Assembly (NCBI GenBank): GCA_902786205.1
Contig: CADABQ010000003.1
Coordinates: forward strand, 29,868 to 93,867
Reading direction: 5' to 3'
Source: an uncultured Lachnospiraceae bacterium
GTDB lineage: Bacteria; Bacillota; Clostridia; Lachnospirales; Lachnospiraceae
DNA length: 64,000 nucleotides
Shown: in pieces, positions 18,241-27,621 of the stretch
Numbering within the stretch: position 1 is the stretch's first letter
How the letters are laid out: each line of letters opens with the position of its first letter
Notes under the pieces: model-generated
The model's input: only the letters and a program-made list of their open reading frames with translations
Database searches by the model: none
What the model was told of the DNA's origin: nothing
Position numbers and translations under genes: made by a program

Positions 18241-18300
18241 GTAACTTGAACATCATATCTCGTGCAAGAGTAACCATAGCCTAAAGGCAGTGGTTTTTCT
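18241..18300 (-). mobile_element. Solo IS200/IS605-like terminal hairpin
   Basis: On the minus strand an imperfect palindrome AACCACTGCCTTTAGGC continues as TATGGTT (18272-18295): a stem with TTTA loop and an unpaired TA, the shape of the subterminal hairpins bound by Y1 transposases of IS200/IS605. It is followed 22 bases later by TTCAAG (18245-18250) and GTAA/TTAC, resembling a right-end cleavage site next to a TTAC target. No tnpA or tnpB is nearby, so this is at most a relic or a non-autonomous remnant. Confidence 0.5.
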
Positions 18301-18329
18301 TGTCCTTTTATAAATTACTGTTTGTTAAT

Positions 18330-19289
18330 TTAGCTATTGCAGGCATATTTTTTCACTAGGCTTCCAATATACTTCATTTCCTCTAATCCATACCGTTGAT
18401 CAATTGGGAGTGGCAGTATATTATTTGCCATATCATACTCCAATTCATTTTGCTTACATAATTGAAATACATCTGGCCATAAAGTAGGTATATAAACTTT
18501 TAATTTCTGCAATTTTTTCCGTACAATATCACCATTATCTATATACAATGGATACATAAATGCTCCTTCTGGAATATTCAACTTTAACTTATTAATATTT
18601 TTTAACATCTTATGTAGCGTTATAAAATTTTCCGTTCGCCGCTTTTTTATATACTTATAATCAATTCCTCTAAGAATGTTCTCTGTCATTTTGGACATTA
18701 TTTTAATTTCTTCGTTTTCAAAATAATCATTATTTTTGACATATTCATCATAAAATTCAGATGCTGTTTCTTCATATCTTCCCATTAAAAACCGCATCCT
18801 ATCGTACGATTTATCCTGTTTTTTTATTTCAAATACCTCTGCATTAGTATACAAATATGCTCCATCTGCCACTCCAAAAAACTTGCGGCACGTATATAAT
18901 GTATCAATATTCTTAATTGGTTTCTGAAAAAATGCCTGTGCTTGATCCACTATTACTCTACCTTCAAAAGAAAGATACAAATCATAAATATTTTCTTCAC
19001 TTAACTGCCCATAATAGTTAACTATATAAATCCATTCCTCTTCACCTAATAGAATATCCAAAGGCATAAAATTACTATCGATATGATAATAACGGATTTT
19101 TACATTATACTTCTTACATATAATACTCACTGAATTACACAAAAAATATGGCAACGCAATTTTTGTTATTTTTCTAACTTGCAAAAGATAGGCCAAACAA
19201 TTTCTACCACAATTTAATTTAATTGCATTTTCGTGGTATTCCTTGCCTCTAAAATTCTCAAATTCTATATATCCACCAATTTCTTTCAT
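18330..19289 (-). CDS. DegT/DnrJ-fold PLP-dependent protein, divergent
   Basis: 319-aa protein with an aminotransferase fold of the DegT/DnrJ/EryC1 type, though shorter and more divergent than the usual ~370 aa. VIVDQAQAF carries the PLP-ring Asp (Asp115) and CRKFFGVADGAYLYT the expected Schiff-base Lys (Lys136), so it may be catalytically competent. The opening IEFENFRGKEYHENAIKLN and LNCGRNCLAYLL match small-molecule or sugar-processing relatives found in O-antigen loci next to WbqC. Lies in a run with WbqC and a canonical DegT aminotransferase. Could act on an amino or acylated sugar or its side group; the substrate is not predictable. Confidence 0.72.
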   Translation of the reverse strand: MKEIGGYIEFENFRGKEYHENAIKLNCGRNCLAYLLQVRKITKIALPYFLCNSVSIICKKYNVKIRYYHIDSNFMPLDILLGEEEWIYIVNYYGQLSEENIYDLYLSFEGRVIVDQAQAFFQKPIKNIDTLYTCRKFFGVADGAYLYTNAEVFEIKKQDKSYDRMRFLMGRYEETASEFYDEYVKNNDYFENEEIKIMSKMTENILRGIDYKYIKKRRTENFITLHKMLKNINKLKLNIPEGAFMYPLYIDNGDIVRKKLQKLKVYIPTLWPDVFQLCKQNELEYDMANNILPLPIDQRYGLEEMKYIGSLVKKYACNS

Positions 19290-19357
19290 ATCTGTGCTTC
19301 CTTACATTGCAAAAACTTTTCCACTTTGTTCTTCAATATCCCATATATCATCAATTT

Positions 19358-20062
19358 TCATTTCTCTATCAAACTATACTTATTCAGCATTTCCTTTATC
19401 TTTTCTTTTGAATTAAACATCATGACATCTATCATCGATAAATTAGGCTGAAATACATTTCCAAACTGTTCATAATTTATAGCATTTGTTTTTAAAAATT
19501 TCAATTTGATATTATGTTTTTCAAAATCCTCATAAGAGTATAGTTCCTGTCCACCTATTGCATTATAATATTCAGCCGCATTTAATTCTTCACAAATTGC
19601 CAAAACTTTTTCTTGTCCTTTCAATTCACAATCCTTATTCAAATCAGAAGACAATATAAGTTCTGTATTAATATCTAAGTAATTACATATCTTTTTAAAA
19701 GATTCAAAGATAAACAAGGCAAGATTATCCTGTTGACAACTTAAGATTTCGCTCATCAACGAATAAACACGTTCATAATATGGTGCCTTCTGATAAGCCC
19801 CCTCCAAAATCCTTAGATTTTTTGCAACCAGAACTTGTGTATTATTTACTTTTATTTCATTTATCAACTTATTTGAACTGGCTCCAAGCATCGGTACATT
19901 AAAATACTTTGGTTCACCATTAACCAAAATTCTATTTCGATTAATCCACCCCCCTTTAATGAAATTTACATCATCATAGACCACATACTGATCTACAGCA
20001 TTCATTAGCTGCCAATATCCAATATATGGCATAAAATATGGTTGCATGATTCCCAACTTCAT
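19358..20062 (-). CDS. WbqC-like family protein
   Basis: 234-aa member of the WbqC family found in O-antigen and capsule clusters, role probably in making an acylated or amino-acid-modified sugar side group; biochemistry is poorly known. The family N-terminus is unmistakable: MKLGIMQPYFMPYIGYWQLM, then QYVVYDDVNFIKGGWINRNR and a short FNVPM stretch. The end NVFQPNLSMIDVMMFNSKE is also typical. ATG at 20060-20062. It sits between two DegT-fold genes, the arrangement seen in other loci where the three act in one branch. Confidence 0.9.
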   Translation of the reverse strand: MKLGIMQPYFMPYIGYWQLMNAVDQYVVYDDVNFIKGGWINRNRILVNGEPKYFNVPMLGASSNKLINEIKVNNTQVLVAKNLRILEGAYQKAPYYERVYSLMSEILSCQQDNLALFIFESFKKICNYLDINTELILSSDLNKDCELKGQEKVLAICEELNAAEYYNAIGGQELYSYEDFEKHNIKLKFLKTNAINYEQFGNVFQPNLSMIDVMMFNSKEKIKEMLNKYSLIEK

Positions 20063-20122
20063 AAATCGTTCTCCAATCTAATCTAACATTTATTATCAAT
20101 TAATACTTTTATAAAAACATTG

Positions 20123-21229
20123 TTATTCCATATCTACTATCAAATCACAAATCCGATCCACATCTTCCAAACTCAAATCTGCATATAAAGGCAACGTCAG
20201 AACTCTCTTAGATACATGTAATGCCACAGGTGTTTCATTTACATCAAACTTCCCATGAAAGCAATCAAACGTATTCGTTAAAGGATAGAAATATTTTCTT
20301 GAAAAAACTCCATGTTCGGCAAGTTTGTCTGCCACTTCATTTCTAGTATAACCAAATACTTTTTCATCGAAAATCACTGGAAAATATGCATAATTAGATT
20401 TGACATTCTCTTGTATTGGATTCAACTGAAGTCCTTCCACATCATCTAATCTTTTTCTATACTGCTCTACAACGTGTTTTCGTTTTGCAATCTCCTCATC
20501 CACATGTCGAAGATTACACAATCCCATTGCTGCCGAAAATTCGTTCATCTTTGCATTAGCACCAACACTTTCCACCATTTCAGGTCCACGAATCCCGAAA
20601 TTTTTTAAATTATAAAGACGTTCCCCAAGTTCCTTGTCTTTATAGCAAACCGCTCCACCTTCAATTGTGTTAAAAACCTTTGTAGCATGAAAGCTAAAAC
20701 AAGAAGCGTCTCCAAAAGAACCAATTCCCTTTCCCTTATATGTTTCTCCAAATGTGTGAGCTGCATCATAAACAACACGTAAATCATACTTATGCGCAAT
20801 ACGTTCTATTTCTTCTATATTACATACATTTCCATATACATGAACAGGAACGATAGCACAAGTTCGATCTGTAATTAAGGCTTCTAACTTTGTCACATCC
20901 ATCGTAAAATCCACAGGATCAATATCGCAAAATACTGGTGTTAATCCATTTCTTACAATAGCATGTGTTGTAGATGCAAATGTAAATGGTGTAGTAATCA
21001 CCTCTCCAGACAACTTTAACGCCTGTAATGTTAACTCCAATGCCATGTGACCATTTGTTAACAAGTCAACATTTTCCACACTGAGATATTCCGTTAATTG
21101 TTTTTGCAATTCTTTATGCTTAACACCCATATTTGTAATCCAATGCGTCTCCCATAATTCTTTAATTTCCTCCATATATTCCTGCATGTCAGGCATGGAG
21201 GAGCGGGTAACTAAAATTTTTTTTTTCAT
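20123..21229 (-). CDS. DegT/DnrJ/EryC1/StrS sugar aminotransferase
   Basis: PLP-dependent enzyme that transfers an amino group to a keto-sugar nucleotide. 368 aa from the ATG at 21227-21229, which has GAGGGAG upstream; the longer frame adds only a TTG. Key residues by family comparison are Asp155 in VVYDAAHTFGE (PLP ring) and Lys184 in CFSFHATKVFNTIEGGA (Schiff base); TPFTFASTTHAIVRNGLTP and the C-terminal SRKYFYPLTN are standard. With the FlaA1-type dehydratase of this locus (41453-43387), which makes 4-keto sugars, it could produce a 4-amino-sugar donor; that pairing is inference. Confidence 0.92.
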   Translation of the reverse strand: MKKKILVTRSSMPDMQEYMEEIKELWETHWITNMGVKHKELQKQLTEYLSVENVDLLTNGHMALELTLQALKLSGEVITTPFTFASTTHAIVRNGLTPVFCDIDPVDFTMDVTKLEALITDRTCAIVPVHVYGNVCNIEEIERIAHKYDLRVVYDAAHTFGETYKGKGIGSFGDASCFSFHATKVFNTIEGGAVCYKDKELGERLYNLKNFGIRGPEMVESVGANAKMNEFSAAMGLCNLRHVDEEIAKRKHVVEQYRKRLDDVEGLQLNPIQENVKSNYAYFPVIFDEKVFGYTRNEVADKLAEHGVFSRKYFYPLTNTFDCFHGKFDVNETPVALHVSKRVLTLPLYADLSLEDVDRICDLIVDME

Positions 21230-21280
21230 TCTTTCACTCCCTCTTTTGTCAATCAAAACTATTTGCTTTTTCCAAAATAC

Positions 21281-22282
21281 CTATTTATTTAAAAGCGAAA
21301 ATATTTTCCTTTTCATTCTTATAATATTTTTTCCAATACCCGGAGCATACTTCATGATGTAACATTGCATAATTTCTATTTTATTCAAATACTCAAAATA
21401 CTCTTTATTCTGAATAATTTTACTATATTGTTCCGTAGAAAATAAATACAAGCATTTGAACTTCATTACATATTTTTCTATGTACACATGATATTTCTGT
21501 TCTGTATACTGATCGTATGCTTTCAAAGATTCAATTTGGCCATTCAAATATTCTCCTTGCTTTTTGGAATTCACTCCATTTGTTTTTGTAACACTAGAAG
21601 TGGAGGCCATTCTATAATTCGACATATCTCTATCTATATAATATATGTTTCCTTTTGTTATGGCAAATAGCATAAATGGTAAATCCCCAACTGTAGATTT
21701 CATAACAAACTCAGGAATTTCCTCACATAATTGTTGTATAACAGTATTTCTAAAAAAGAAACTAGAGGTTTGAAATATCCAACCTGTATCTACTAATTCA
21801 TTTTTTATAAACACATCATTTTCTATTATTCCCTCTTGATACTTCAATGGCGGAAATTTTTCATTTGTACAAGTTCCATCTTCATTCATCTTAATAACAT
21901 TATGAACACAAACGGAACATTCTATATGCTTCTCCATACTATCATATTGCATCTGTAGTTTTTGGTTATCCGTCCAATAATCATCTCCCTCACAAAAAGC
22001 AATATACTTTCCTTTTGCTCTAGGAAATTGATACTGTATACTTATTTTTTTCCCCTTTGAATACTGATTTTCCTTCTGATATATTGGTTTTATTATATCG
22101 GGGTATTTTTCTTCATACTCTTTTATAATCTCTGGAGATTTATCGGTTGATGCATCATCGTGAACAAGAATTTCAAATTTGAAATTCGTTTTTTGATTCA
22201 AAAAACCATCTAAACATTTTCTTAAATATTTTTCATGATTAAAAACTAGGCAGCAGATTGAAACTTTAATATCTTCATTCAC
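21281..22282 (-). CDS. Family 2 glycosyltransferase
   Basis: GT-A glycosyltransferase, ~333 aa, cytoplasmic side of the membrane, builds the lipid-linked glycan. KVSICCLVFNHEKYLRKCLD and FEILVHDDASTDKSPEII open the nucleotide-sugar domain; the metal-binding motif is CEGDDYWTDNQKL. A GTG at 22280-22282 with GGAGGG eight bases upstream is preferred over an ATG five codons earlier at 22297 that has no ribosome site. The family variant (EGDDYW) is common for transferases of hexoses or hexosamines in capsule loci. Acceptor and donor unknown. Confidence 0.85.
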   Translation of the reverse strand: MNEDIKVSICCLVFNHEKYLRKCLDGFLNQKTNFKFEILVHDDASTDKSPEIIKEYEEKYPDIIKPIYQKENQYSKGKKISIQYQFPRAKGKYIAFCEGDDYWTDNQKLQMQYDSMEKHIECSVCVHNVIKMNEDGTCTNEKFPPLKYQEGIIENDVFIKNELVDTGWIFQTSSFFFRNTVIQQLCEEIPEFVMKSTVGDLPFMLFAITKGNIYYIDRDMSNYRMASTSSVTKTNGVNSKKQGEYLNGQIESLKAYDQYTEQKYHVYIEKYVMKFKCLYLFSTEQYSKIIQNKEYFEYLNKIEIMQCYIMKYAPGIGKNIIRMKRKIFSLLNK

Positions 22283-22329
22283 ATTTCCACCCTCCATTTC
22301 TTACATTTTTTTACAATATATCAATACAC

Positions 22330-23094
22330 TCACTTTACAGTCCGCAATAGTTTTATACAAAAATTAACTTTCCGGCGTAATCCCGTTAAGCAATATTGTA
22401 CCAAAGATAGTTTTTCCTCTGTGTTAGCAATTCCCAATTCACACACTTTAAAATTATTGTGTTTTACATATACAGTCAAAAGACGCTCAGACAAAAAGCC
22501 AAATATTCTTTTCTGGTATGCATTATAAGAAGATACATCTACTTTTTTTTCTAAATCACCTAATATTCCAAATAGCCACTGACAATAATCATCCAATATC
22601 TTTTTTCTTGTAATCATCATATTCGAAAAATATACAAAATTTTGATTCATAACTTGATCATAGTCCTCAATATATTCTGGACATCTGGAATGAATGATTT
22701 CTCGCACTAAAATTAAATCTTTTTCAAAACCAGATTTTTCACAGTACTGTTCCTTCACTGTCGATTTCAAGTTACAGTGAAATGGCAAAATCATATCATA
22801 ATGATTAAGAAATCTTTTTGCGTGTTCAAAGGACAATATCTTTTTTTTATTAAATGATTCAAAGAAAAATCTTCTATAATGAACCAGCCCGATATATTCA
22901 TCAAAAATATTTTTCCATATCCAATATAAACCAGTAAGTTCACAATAATTTTTATTTTTCTCAGAAATGTTATCGCCCGTATCATCATAACAATCACCAA
23001 AAATATGTCCTTTATTTGCACCAACTAGTAAAAATTTATAATCTTTTCCCTTTGGTAATTCCACTTTCTTATGCGTAATAATATAAATTGACAT
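22330..23094 (-). CDS. DUF4422-family glycosyltransferase
   Basis: 254-aa predicted glycosyltransferase. DUF4422 members occur in capsule and O-antigen clusters and some act as galactofuranosyl- or galactosyl-type transferases. The family stretches are IYIITHKKVELPKGKDYKF, CELTGLYWIWKN and YIGLVHYRRFF. AGGAGATTGAAAT precedes the ATG at 23092-23094, and the upstream GT4 stop is three bases away, so they are coupled. With glf encoded in the same region, a Galf-transferase role is an attractive but unproven guess. Confidence 0.8.
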   Translation of the reverse strand: MSIYIITHKKVELPKGKDYKFLLVGANKGHIFGDCYDDTGDNISEKNKNYCELTGLYWIWKNIFDEYIGLVHYRRFFFESFNKKKILSFEHAKRFLNHYDMILPFHCNLKSTVKEQYCEKSGFEKDLILVREIIHSRCPEYIEDYDQVMNQNFVYFSNMMITRKKILDDYCQWLFGILGDLEKKVDVSSYNAYQKRIFGFLSERLLTVYVKHNNFKVCELGIANTEEKLSLVQYCLTGLRRKVNFCIKLLRTVK

Positions 23095-23097
23095 ATT

Positions 23098-24210
23098 TCA
23101 ATCTCCTATTCCTTTGCTATACAATTGTTCCAGCTTTCGTGTTTCAGTTATAATATCATATCTACTTTTTTTGACACAATCACTTTGGTCCCGTCTGCAA
23201 AAAGTCTTCTTATACTTTTGAATAGTATTTACCCACTCTACTATTGGCGCATTCAGTGAAATTCTTGTAACGTTATCCGTAACGATTGCATTCATCGGTA
23301 TTGTATCAGAAAAAATACATGGTAATCCAGCTGCTTGCGCCTCAATTCCTACAATACCAAGCCCCTCATATAACGAAGGAAATAAAAATAAATCGAATAG
23401 ATTCATAATGTCTGGTATATCTTTACGTAATCCCATAAATATAACTTTATCCTGTAAATGATTTTGTGCCACCTTTTTACGAATTTTCTCTTCTAATGAA
23501 CCTTTTCCAACTAAAATCAAAACTGTATCATCATCCATCTGTTCTAATTTTTGAAAAATATTAATGAGAAAATCGTGATTTTTAGCTGTTGCAAAACGCC
23601 CAACATGTCCAATTACATATTTATTTTGCAAATTATACTTTTTTTTCAGGTCTGCATGTCTTTTTTCTGTATATTGATATAATCCACAATCAATTGCATT
23701 GAAAAGTACATCAAAGCAATCTGAAGAAACCACATTCTTACCAAATCCTGCAATACCTGCTTCTGTGGAACATGCTAAAAAATAATCTGCAACGTAGCGT
23801 ATTCTATAGGTCAAAACATGAAACATCATACGGATAAGCCAATTTGATGAATCCGTACTATGACAATGTGCAATTGTATAACTTCTATGTTTCTTTGCTT
23901 CGGATAAATAGATTGCCGCACTACTTCGGATATGTCCGTGTACAATAGGCCAATAATTTTCTTTAAAAAATTGTTTGATATGTTTTCTAAAAGAAACATA
24001 ATTATAAATTAAAAATACTGGAAGTCTATAAATTCTTCCGCCCAATTTTTCAATTTCATCGTCATAATCGCCACGTTCCTCATGAAAAACAAGGAAATCG
24101 AATTGGAACTTTTCACGATCTAATTTTCGATAAAAATTCATAATCATGGTTTCTGCTCCACCACGATCCATTTTTCCAATAACATGCAATATTCTAATGG
24201 GTTCTTTCAT
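23098..24210 (-). CDS. Family 4 glycosyltransferase
   Basis: GT-B retaining glycosyltransferase, 370 aa. N-terminal RILHVIGKMDRGGAETMIMN loop, central VIGHVGRFATAKNHDFLINI, and the C-terminal donor-site motif FPSLYEGLGIVGIEAQ with both conserved Glu residues of the E-x7-E signature. It overlaps the previous GT4 gene by an ATGA, so the pair is translationally coupled. It is close in sequence to the product of 37510-38667 (same opening and same IDCGLYQY/IDLEKFAY region), pointing to gene duplication within the locus. Confidence 0.9.
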   Translation of the reverse strand: MKEPIRILHVIGKMDRGGAETMIMNFYRKLDREKFQFDFLVFHEERGDYDDEIEKLGGRIYRLPVFLIYNYVSFRKHIKQFFKENYWPIVHGHIRSSAAIYLSEAKKHRSYTIAHCHSTDSSNWLIRMMFHVLTYRIRYVADYFLACSTEAGIAGFGKNVVSSDCFDVLFNAIDCGLYQYTEKRHADLKKKYNLQNKYVIGHVGRFATAKNHDFLINIFQKLEQMDDDTVLILVGKGSLEEKIRKKVAQNHLQDKVIFMGLRKDIPDIMNLFDLFLFPSLYEGLGIVGIEAQAAGLPCIFSDTIPMNAIVTDNVTRISLNAPIVEWVNTIQKYKKTFCRRDQSDCVKKSRYDIITETRKLEQLYSKGIGD

Positions 24211-25322
24211 TTCTTCACCCCTATTTTTTCATCTTCGCAAAAAGTGATAAAATCATCCACACTTTTTTTAATATCAAATCCAGCTTCCTCAATAATTTTC
24301 TTTTTATTCTTACGATGAAAATTATTATTATCTTTTAAAATGTACTCTGCCCACGCACTTGCAGACAAATCAAGTGATAAAAATTTTACGTCGTTTGAAA
24401 AAGCGGCTTCTTTCGAAATGGTATCTGCAAAATAGCAAGGTAAGCCTGCCGCTTGTGCCTCCACACCGACCATCGGTAATCCCTCATATAAAGAAGGCAA
24501 TAAAAAGACATCAAGCATTTGGTAAATATTCTTTATATTATTTGTGCTGTTCAAAAACAACACATTTTTATCTAATCGCAATGAATAAACCTTACTTTTT
24601 ATCTTCGAAAGCAACTCTCCTGTACCTACCAAAACCAAAAATACATTATGATTTTTTTTATAAATCTCATAAAAAATATCGATTAAAAAAATATGATTCT
24701 TTTGTACCGAAAATCTTCCTATATTTCCAAAAACAATAACATCTTTCACGCCATACAGAGTCCTATATTTATTTCTAACCGTTTCATCATACACAAATAA
24801 ATCCGTATTAATTGCATTTTTCAAAACACAATGCTTTTTTTTCAACAAATCCGTTTCTAAAAACATAAATTTTTCAGCCACTTTAGAACACGAAATATAA
24901 TGCGTCGCTACTTCTTTCAAAGTATATTTGTGTAAAAAATGTAATGGATATAATATCTTTCTTCCCATATATTTTGAATTGTGTGCATGAACAATTCGAA
25001 TTGGAACCTTATATTGTTTTGCTAATTGAAGTAATGTAATATCAATCAATGTATTTACATGATACCATACGATATCATAAGAATTTTCCAACAGAATTTT
25101 TTTTAACCTTCTTACATATTCTTTGGGATTTCTAAGCACATAAGGTACAACAAATATTTTGCTCTCTTTTTCTATCTGTGCTGTCAAAAAGTCAGGTATT
25201 TCATCGATTACAATATAATCCAAACTACACCCTTTTTTGCAAAGTTCTTTACTATAGTTCAAAATCACACTTTCTACACCACCACGAACAGAGCTTATTC
25301 CAAACACAAGTATCCTCTTCAT
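24207..25322 (-). CDS. Family 4 glycosyltransferase
   Basis: GT-B glycosyltransferase, 371 aa, with RILVFGISSVRGGVESVILN opening, VFGNIGRFSVQKNHIFLIDI and the donor-site LPSLYEGLPMVGVEAQAAG carrying E-x7-E. ATG at 25320-25322. Ends in the ATGA overlap with the next GT4. Likely extends the lipid-linked oligosaccharide; donor sugar not predictable. Confidence 0.9.
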   Translation of the reverse strand: MKRILVFGISSVRGGVESVILNYSKELCKKGCSLDYIVIDEIPDFLTAQIEKESKIFVVPYVLRNPKEYVRRLKKILLENSYDIVWYHVNTLIDITLLQLAKQYKVPIRIVHAHNSKYMGRKILYPLHFLHKYTLKEVATHYISCSKVAEKFMFLETDLLKKKHCVLKNAINTDLFVYDETVRNKYRTLYGVKDVIVFGNIGRFSVQKNHIFLIDIFYEIYKKNHNVFLVLVGTGELLSKIKSKVYSLRLDKNVLFLNSTNNIKNIYQMLDVFLLPSLYEGLPMVGVEAQAAGLPCYFADTISKEAAFSNDVKFLSLDLSASAWAEYILKDNNNFHRKNKKKIIEEAGFDIKKSVDDFITFCEDEKIGVKK

Positions 25323-25376
25323 TTCATTTTTCCTTTTCGCTTTCTATATTATAAAATTTAATATCTGTTAAAATTT

Positions 25377-26549
25377 TCAAAGTGTTTTGTTATTTTCTTC
25401 GAATACCTTGATAACATCTTCAACAGTATTTTCCCATGTAAAGTTCTGCTGAACTTTTAAATATGTGGCATCTACCGCTTTTTTTCTTCTCGTAACATCA
25501 GCAATACTTTCTTTTAAGGCATCCACAATGAAATCTTCACTGTTTCTATCTATAATTTTCCCATAATCATCTGATGAAATTAACTCAACCGAACCGCCAC
25601 GCTTCGTAGTAATAATATAGGCTTTACACGCAGCTGCTTCTAAAACAGCTGTCGAAAAACCTTCCGAAGCCGATGGCAAACAATAAATATCAGATGAAAC
25701 TAATAATTCAATAATTTGCTGACTATTCAATTTGCCTAACAAAATAATTTTATCTTCCACATTATTTTTAATGTAATCTTCCAAAGGTCCCATTCCTGCA
25801 AGGCACAAGTATACATTGCCATACTCTTCTTGTACTCGTTTTACTGCTGTTATAAGTGGTTTTATTCCTTTTTCTTCTATAAATCTACCAGTAAATGCTA
25901 TTATTGTTGCTCCTATAGGAATATGATATCTTTGACAAAAAGCATCTCTGGAAACATTTTTTTTAAGTTTTTCAATCATAGTAAAATCTAATGCATTATA
26001 TAAGGCACCTTTTCCCTCAATACCAAAATGCTGCAACCACTTGCAACAAGCCAATGACACCCCATAATATTGATTACAGTATTTTTTCACTCTTGATGTT
26101 AAAAAATGTTCCCATATTGCACCAACTTTATCAAAAATCGCATTATTCACAGACAAATGACTGGTCCCATGTTCAATTACAATCGATGGAATTCTTTTTT
26201 GCTGTGCGTATTTTACCGCAAATAAAGAATGTAAATAAAATCTCGTATTTACAATTATATAATCAATATTTCTCTCTTTGAATATAGCAAATAATTTTTG
26301 ATATTCTTTTCCTTTTTTTGCAATTGGATATCTTCCACCGATAAAATTATAACAGGGAAAACGAAATATTTCTACTCCATCCTTTTTTTCATAAGATTTA
26401 GCATCTGCTGTATTAAGAGTTACAATTATTACTCTCTTATTTTTTTCTACAAGTTTCTTTGCTAAATTATACGTATAATTTTCTACCCCACCCATATGAG
26501 GAAGATATTGTGCCGAAAAAATACAATATACTTTATTCAATTTTCTCAT
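25377..26549 (-). CDS. Family 4 glycosyltransferase
   Basis: GT-B glycosyltransferase of ~390 aa. Opens KVYCIFSAQYLPHMGGVENYT, has FTGRFIEEKGIKPLITAV and the donor-site LPSASEGFSTAVLEAAACKA with conserved Glu residues. Three in-frame ATGs lie at 26567, 26555 and 26549; the last has AGGA eight bases upstream and is preferred. The gene start overlaps the end of the DUF2304 gene (26533) by 17 bases, implying coupled translation with the GacI/GacJ-like module. Confidence 0.88.
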   Translation of the reverse strand: MRKLNKVYCIFSAQYLPHMGGVENYTYNLAKKLVEKNKRVIIVTLNTADAKSYEKKDGVEIFRFPCYNFIGGRYPIAKKGKEYQKLFAIFKERNIDYIIVNTRFYLHSLFAVKYAQQKRIPSIVIEHGTSHLSVNNAIFDKVGAIWEHFLTSRVKKYCNQYYGVSLACCKWLQHFGIEGKGALYNALDFTMIEKLKKNVSRDAFCQRYHIPIGATIIAFTGRFIEEKGIKPLITAVKRVQEEYGNVYLCLAGMGPLEDYIKNNVEDKIILLGKLNSQQIIELLVSSDIYCLPSASEGFSTAVLEAAACKAYIITTKRGGSVELISSDDYGKIIDRNSEDFIVDALKESIADVTRRKKAVDATYLKVQQNFTWENTVEDVIKVFEENNKTL

Positions 26550-26895
26550 CCCCATCTTCCTGTTCATTCTTATATCTATATATTGCTATATTTTGCGTAA
26601 GGTTTTTAATTCTTTCCTGTAACTGTGAAACCTGTACTGTTAAAATGAACACTTTAAACAATAAGATAAAAATAAATACTAAGTAAACAAAATTAACTGG
26701 TGATTGTATTCCTAACAGTTTTGCACACCAAAAGGCAATTTGCGGAAATATACCAAGTGCCAATGTTCCTACTGCTATTGCCAACCAAAACAATGTATCT
26801 TCAATTCGCATCTGCGACTTACGAATCTTACGAATAACAAATGCACAGGAAAACAACGCAATGACCAACAAAATAATTCGCAATCCTAATGTCAT
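26533..26895 (-). CDS. Small membrane protein of the DUF2304 family (GacJ-like)
   Basis: 120-aa protein with three hydrophobic helices (LGLRIILLVIALFSCAFVI, LFWLAIAVGTLALGIFP, FVYLVFIFILLFKVFIL) and a short charged tail, matching DUF2304. In the streptococcal group A carbohydrate locus a DUF2304 protein (GacJ) stimulates the polyprenyl-phosphate GlcNAc synthase GacI. Here the DPM1-like GT2 is the immediate upstream neighbour (3-base gap), the same pair. So the likely role is accessory subunit for loading a sugar on undecaprenyl phosphate. Confidence 0.82.
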   Translation of the reverse strand: MTLGLRIILLVIALFSCAFVIRKIRKSQMRIEDTLFWLAIAVGTLALGIFPQIAFWCAKLLGIQSPVNFVYLVFIFILLFKVFILTVQVSQLQERIKNLTQNIAIYRYKNEQEDGDEKIE

Positions 26896-26897
26896 AT

Positions 26898-27590
26898 TTA
26901 TTTACCTCTCTTTCGAAATCCTTGAAACAATATAATTGAAACAAGCATTCTACTCATATACAAAATTGAATTTTTTAAATTCAAATAACTCTCTCCGGCA
27001 ATTCGTTCTTTCATTTCAACCTGTACCTCTACCACCTTAGCACCATTTCTCATAAGATATGCTACCGTATCCGGCTCTGGTCCATGATTCATCTGCGTTG
27101 CAAAGTCCTTCAGTACACTTTTATTAATCAAACGCATTCCGGAAGTCGGATCCGCAATTGCTTTACCAGCAGTAAATTTAATTGTATATTTTAGTATTCT
27201 TGCGCCAAGCATACGCAATCCACCCGGCTTTTTCTTTTCCCAAAATCTCGAACCAATTACAATATCTGCATTTTGTTCCTGCATTGCCGCAATCATTTTT
27301 TCTATGTATACGGCTTGATGTTGTCCATCACCATCATATTGTAAAACAGCATCATAGCCATTTTGATATCCGTATTTTACACCAGTTTGAAAAGCACCAG
27401 CTAACCCTAAATTAATAGGTAAATCAATTAAATTATAATGATGCTCTCTACATATTTTTGCGGTATCATCCTTTGAACCGTCATTTATCACTACATAATC
27501 ATACTGAGAATAATTTTTTATCAAATCATCTACTACCCGCACAATATTTTCTGCCTCATTGTACGCGGGAATTATGATCAAAACTTTCAT
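26898..27590 (-). CDS. DPM1-like GT2: undecaprenyl-phosphate sugar synthase (GacI-like)
   Basis: 230-aa GT-A enzyme of the dolichyl-phosphate mannosyltransferase type: MKVLIIIPAYNEAENIVRVV, VVINDGSKDDTAKIC, the metal site LQYDGDGQHQAVYIEKMI, then FTAGKAIADPTSGMRLI. It is expected to move a sugar from a nucleotide donor to undecaprenyl phosphate for use outside the membrane. Start ATG 27588-27590 is set by AGGAGAG six bases upstream; the longer frame runs back into the next gene. Together with the DUF2304 gene and the DUF2142 membrane protein it forms a three-gene side-chain module. Confidence 0.87.
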   Translation of the reverse strand: MKVLIIIPAYNEAENIVRVVDDLIKNYSQYDYVVINDGSKDDTAKICREHHYNLIDLPINLGLAGAFQTGVKYGYQNGYDAVLQYDGDGQHQAVYIEKMIAAMQEQNADIVIGSRFWEKKKPGGLRMLGARILKYTIKFTAGKAIADPTSGMRLINKSVLKDFATQMNHGPEPDTVAYLMRNGAKVVEVQVEMKERIAGESYLNLKNSILYMSRMLVSIILFQGFRKRGK

Positions 27591-27621
27591 TTCTATCTCT
27601 CCTGTTTCTTTTGTACTTCCA

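Noticed and set aside
24359..24739. 126-aa plus-strand frame within the GT4 gene
   Set aside because: Antisense to a clearly coding GT4 sequence; no ribosome site or recognisable domain.
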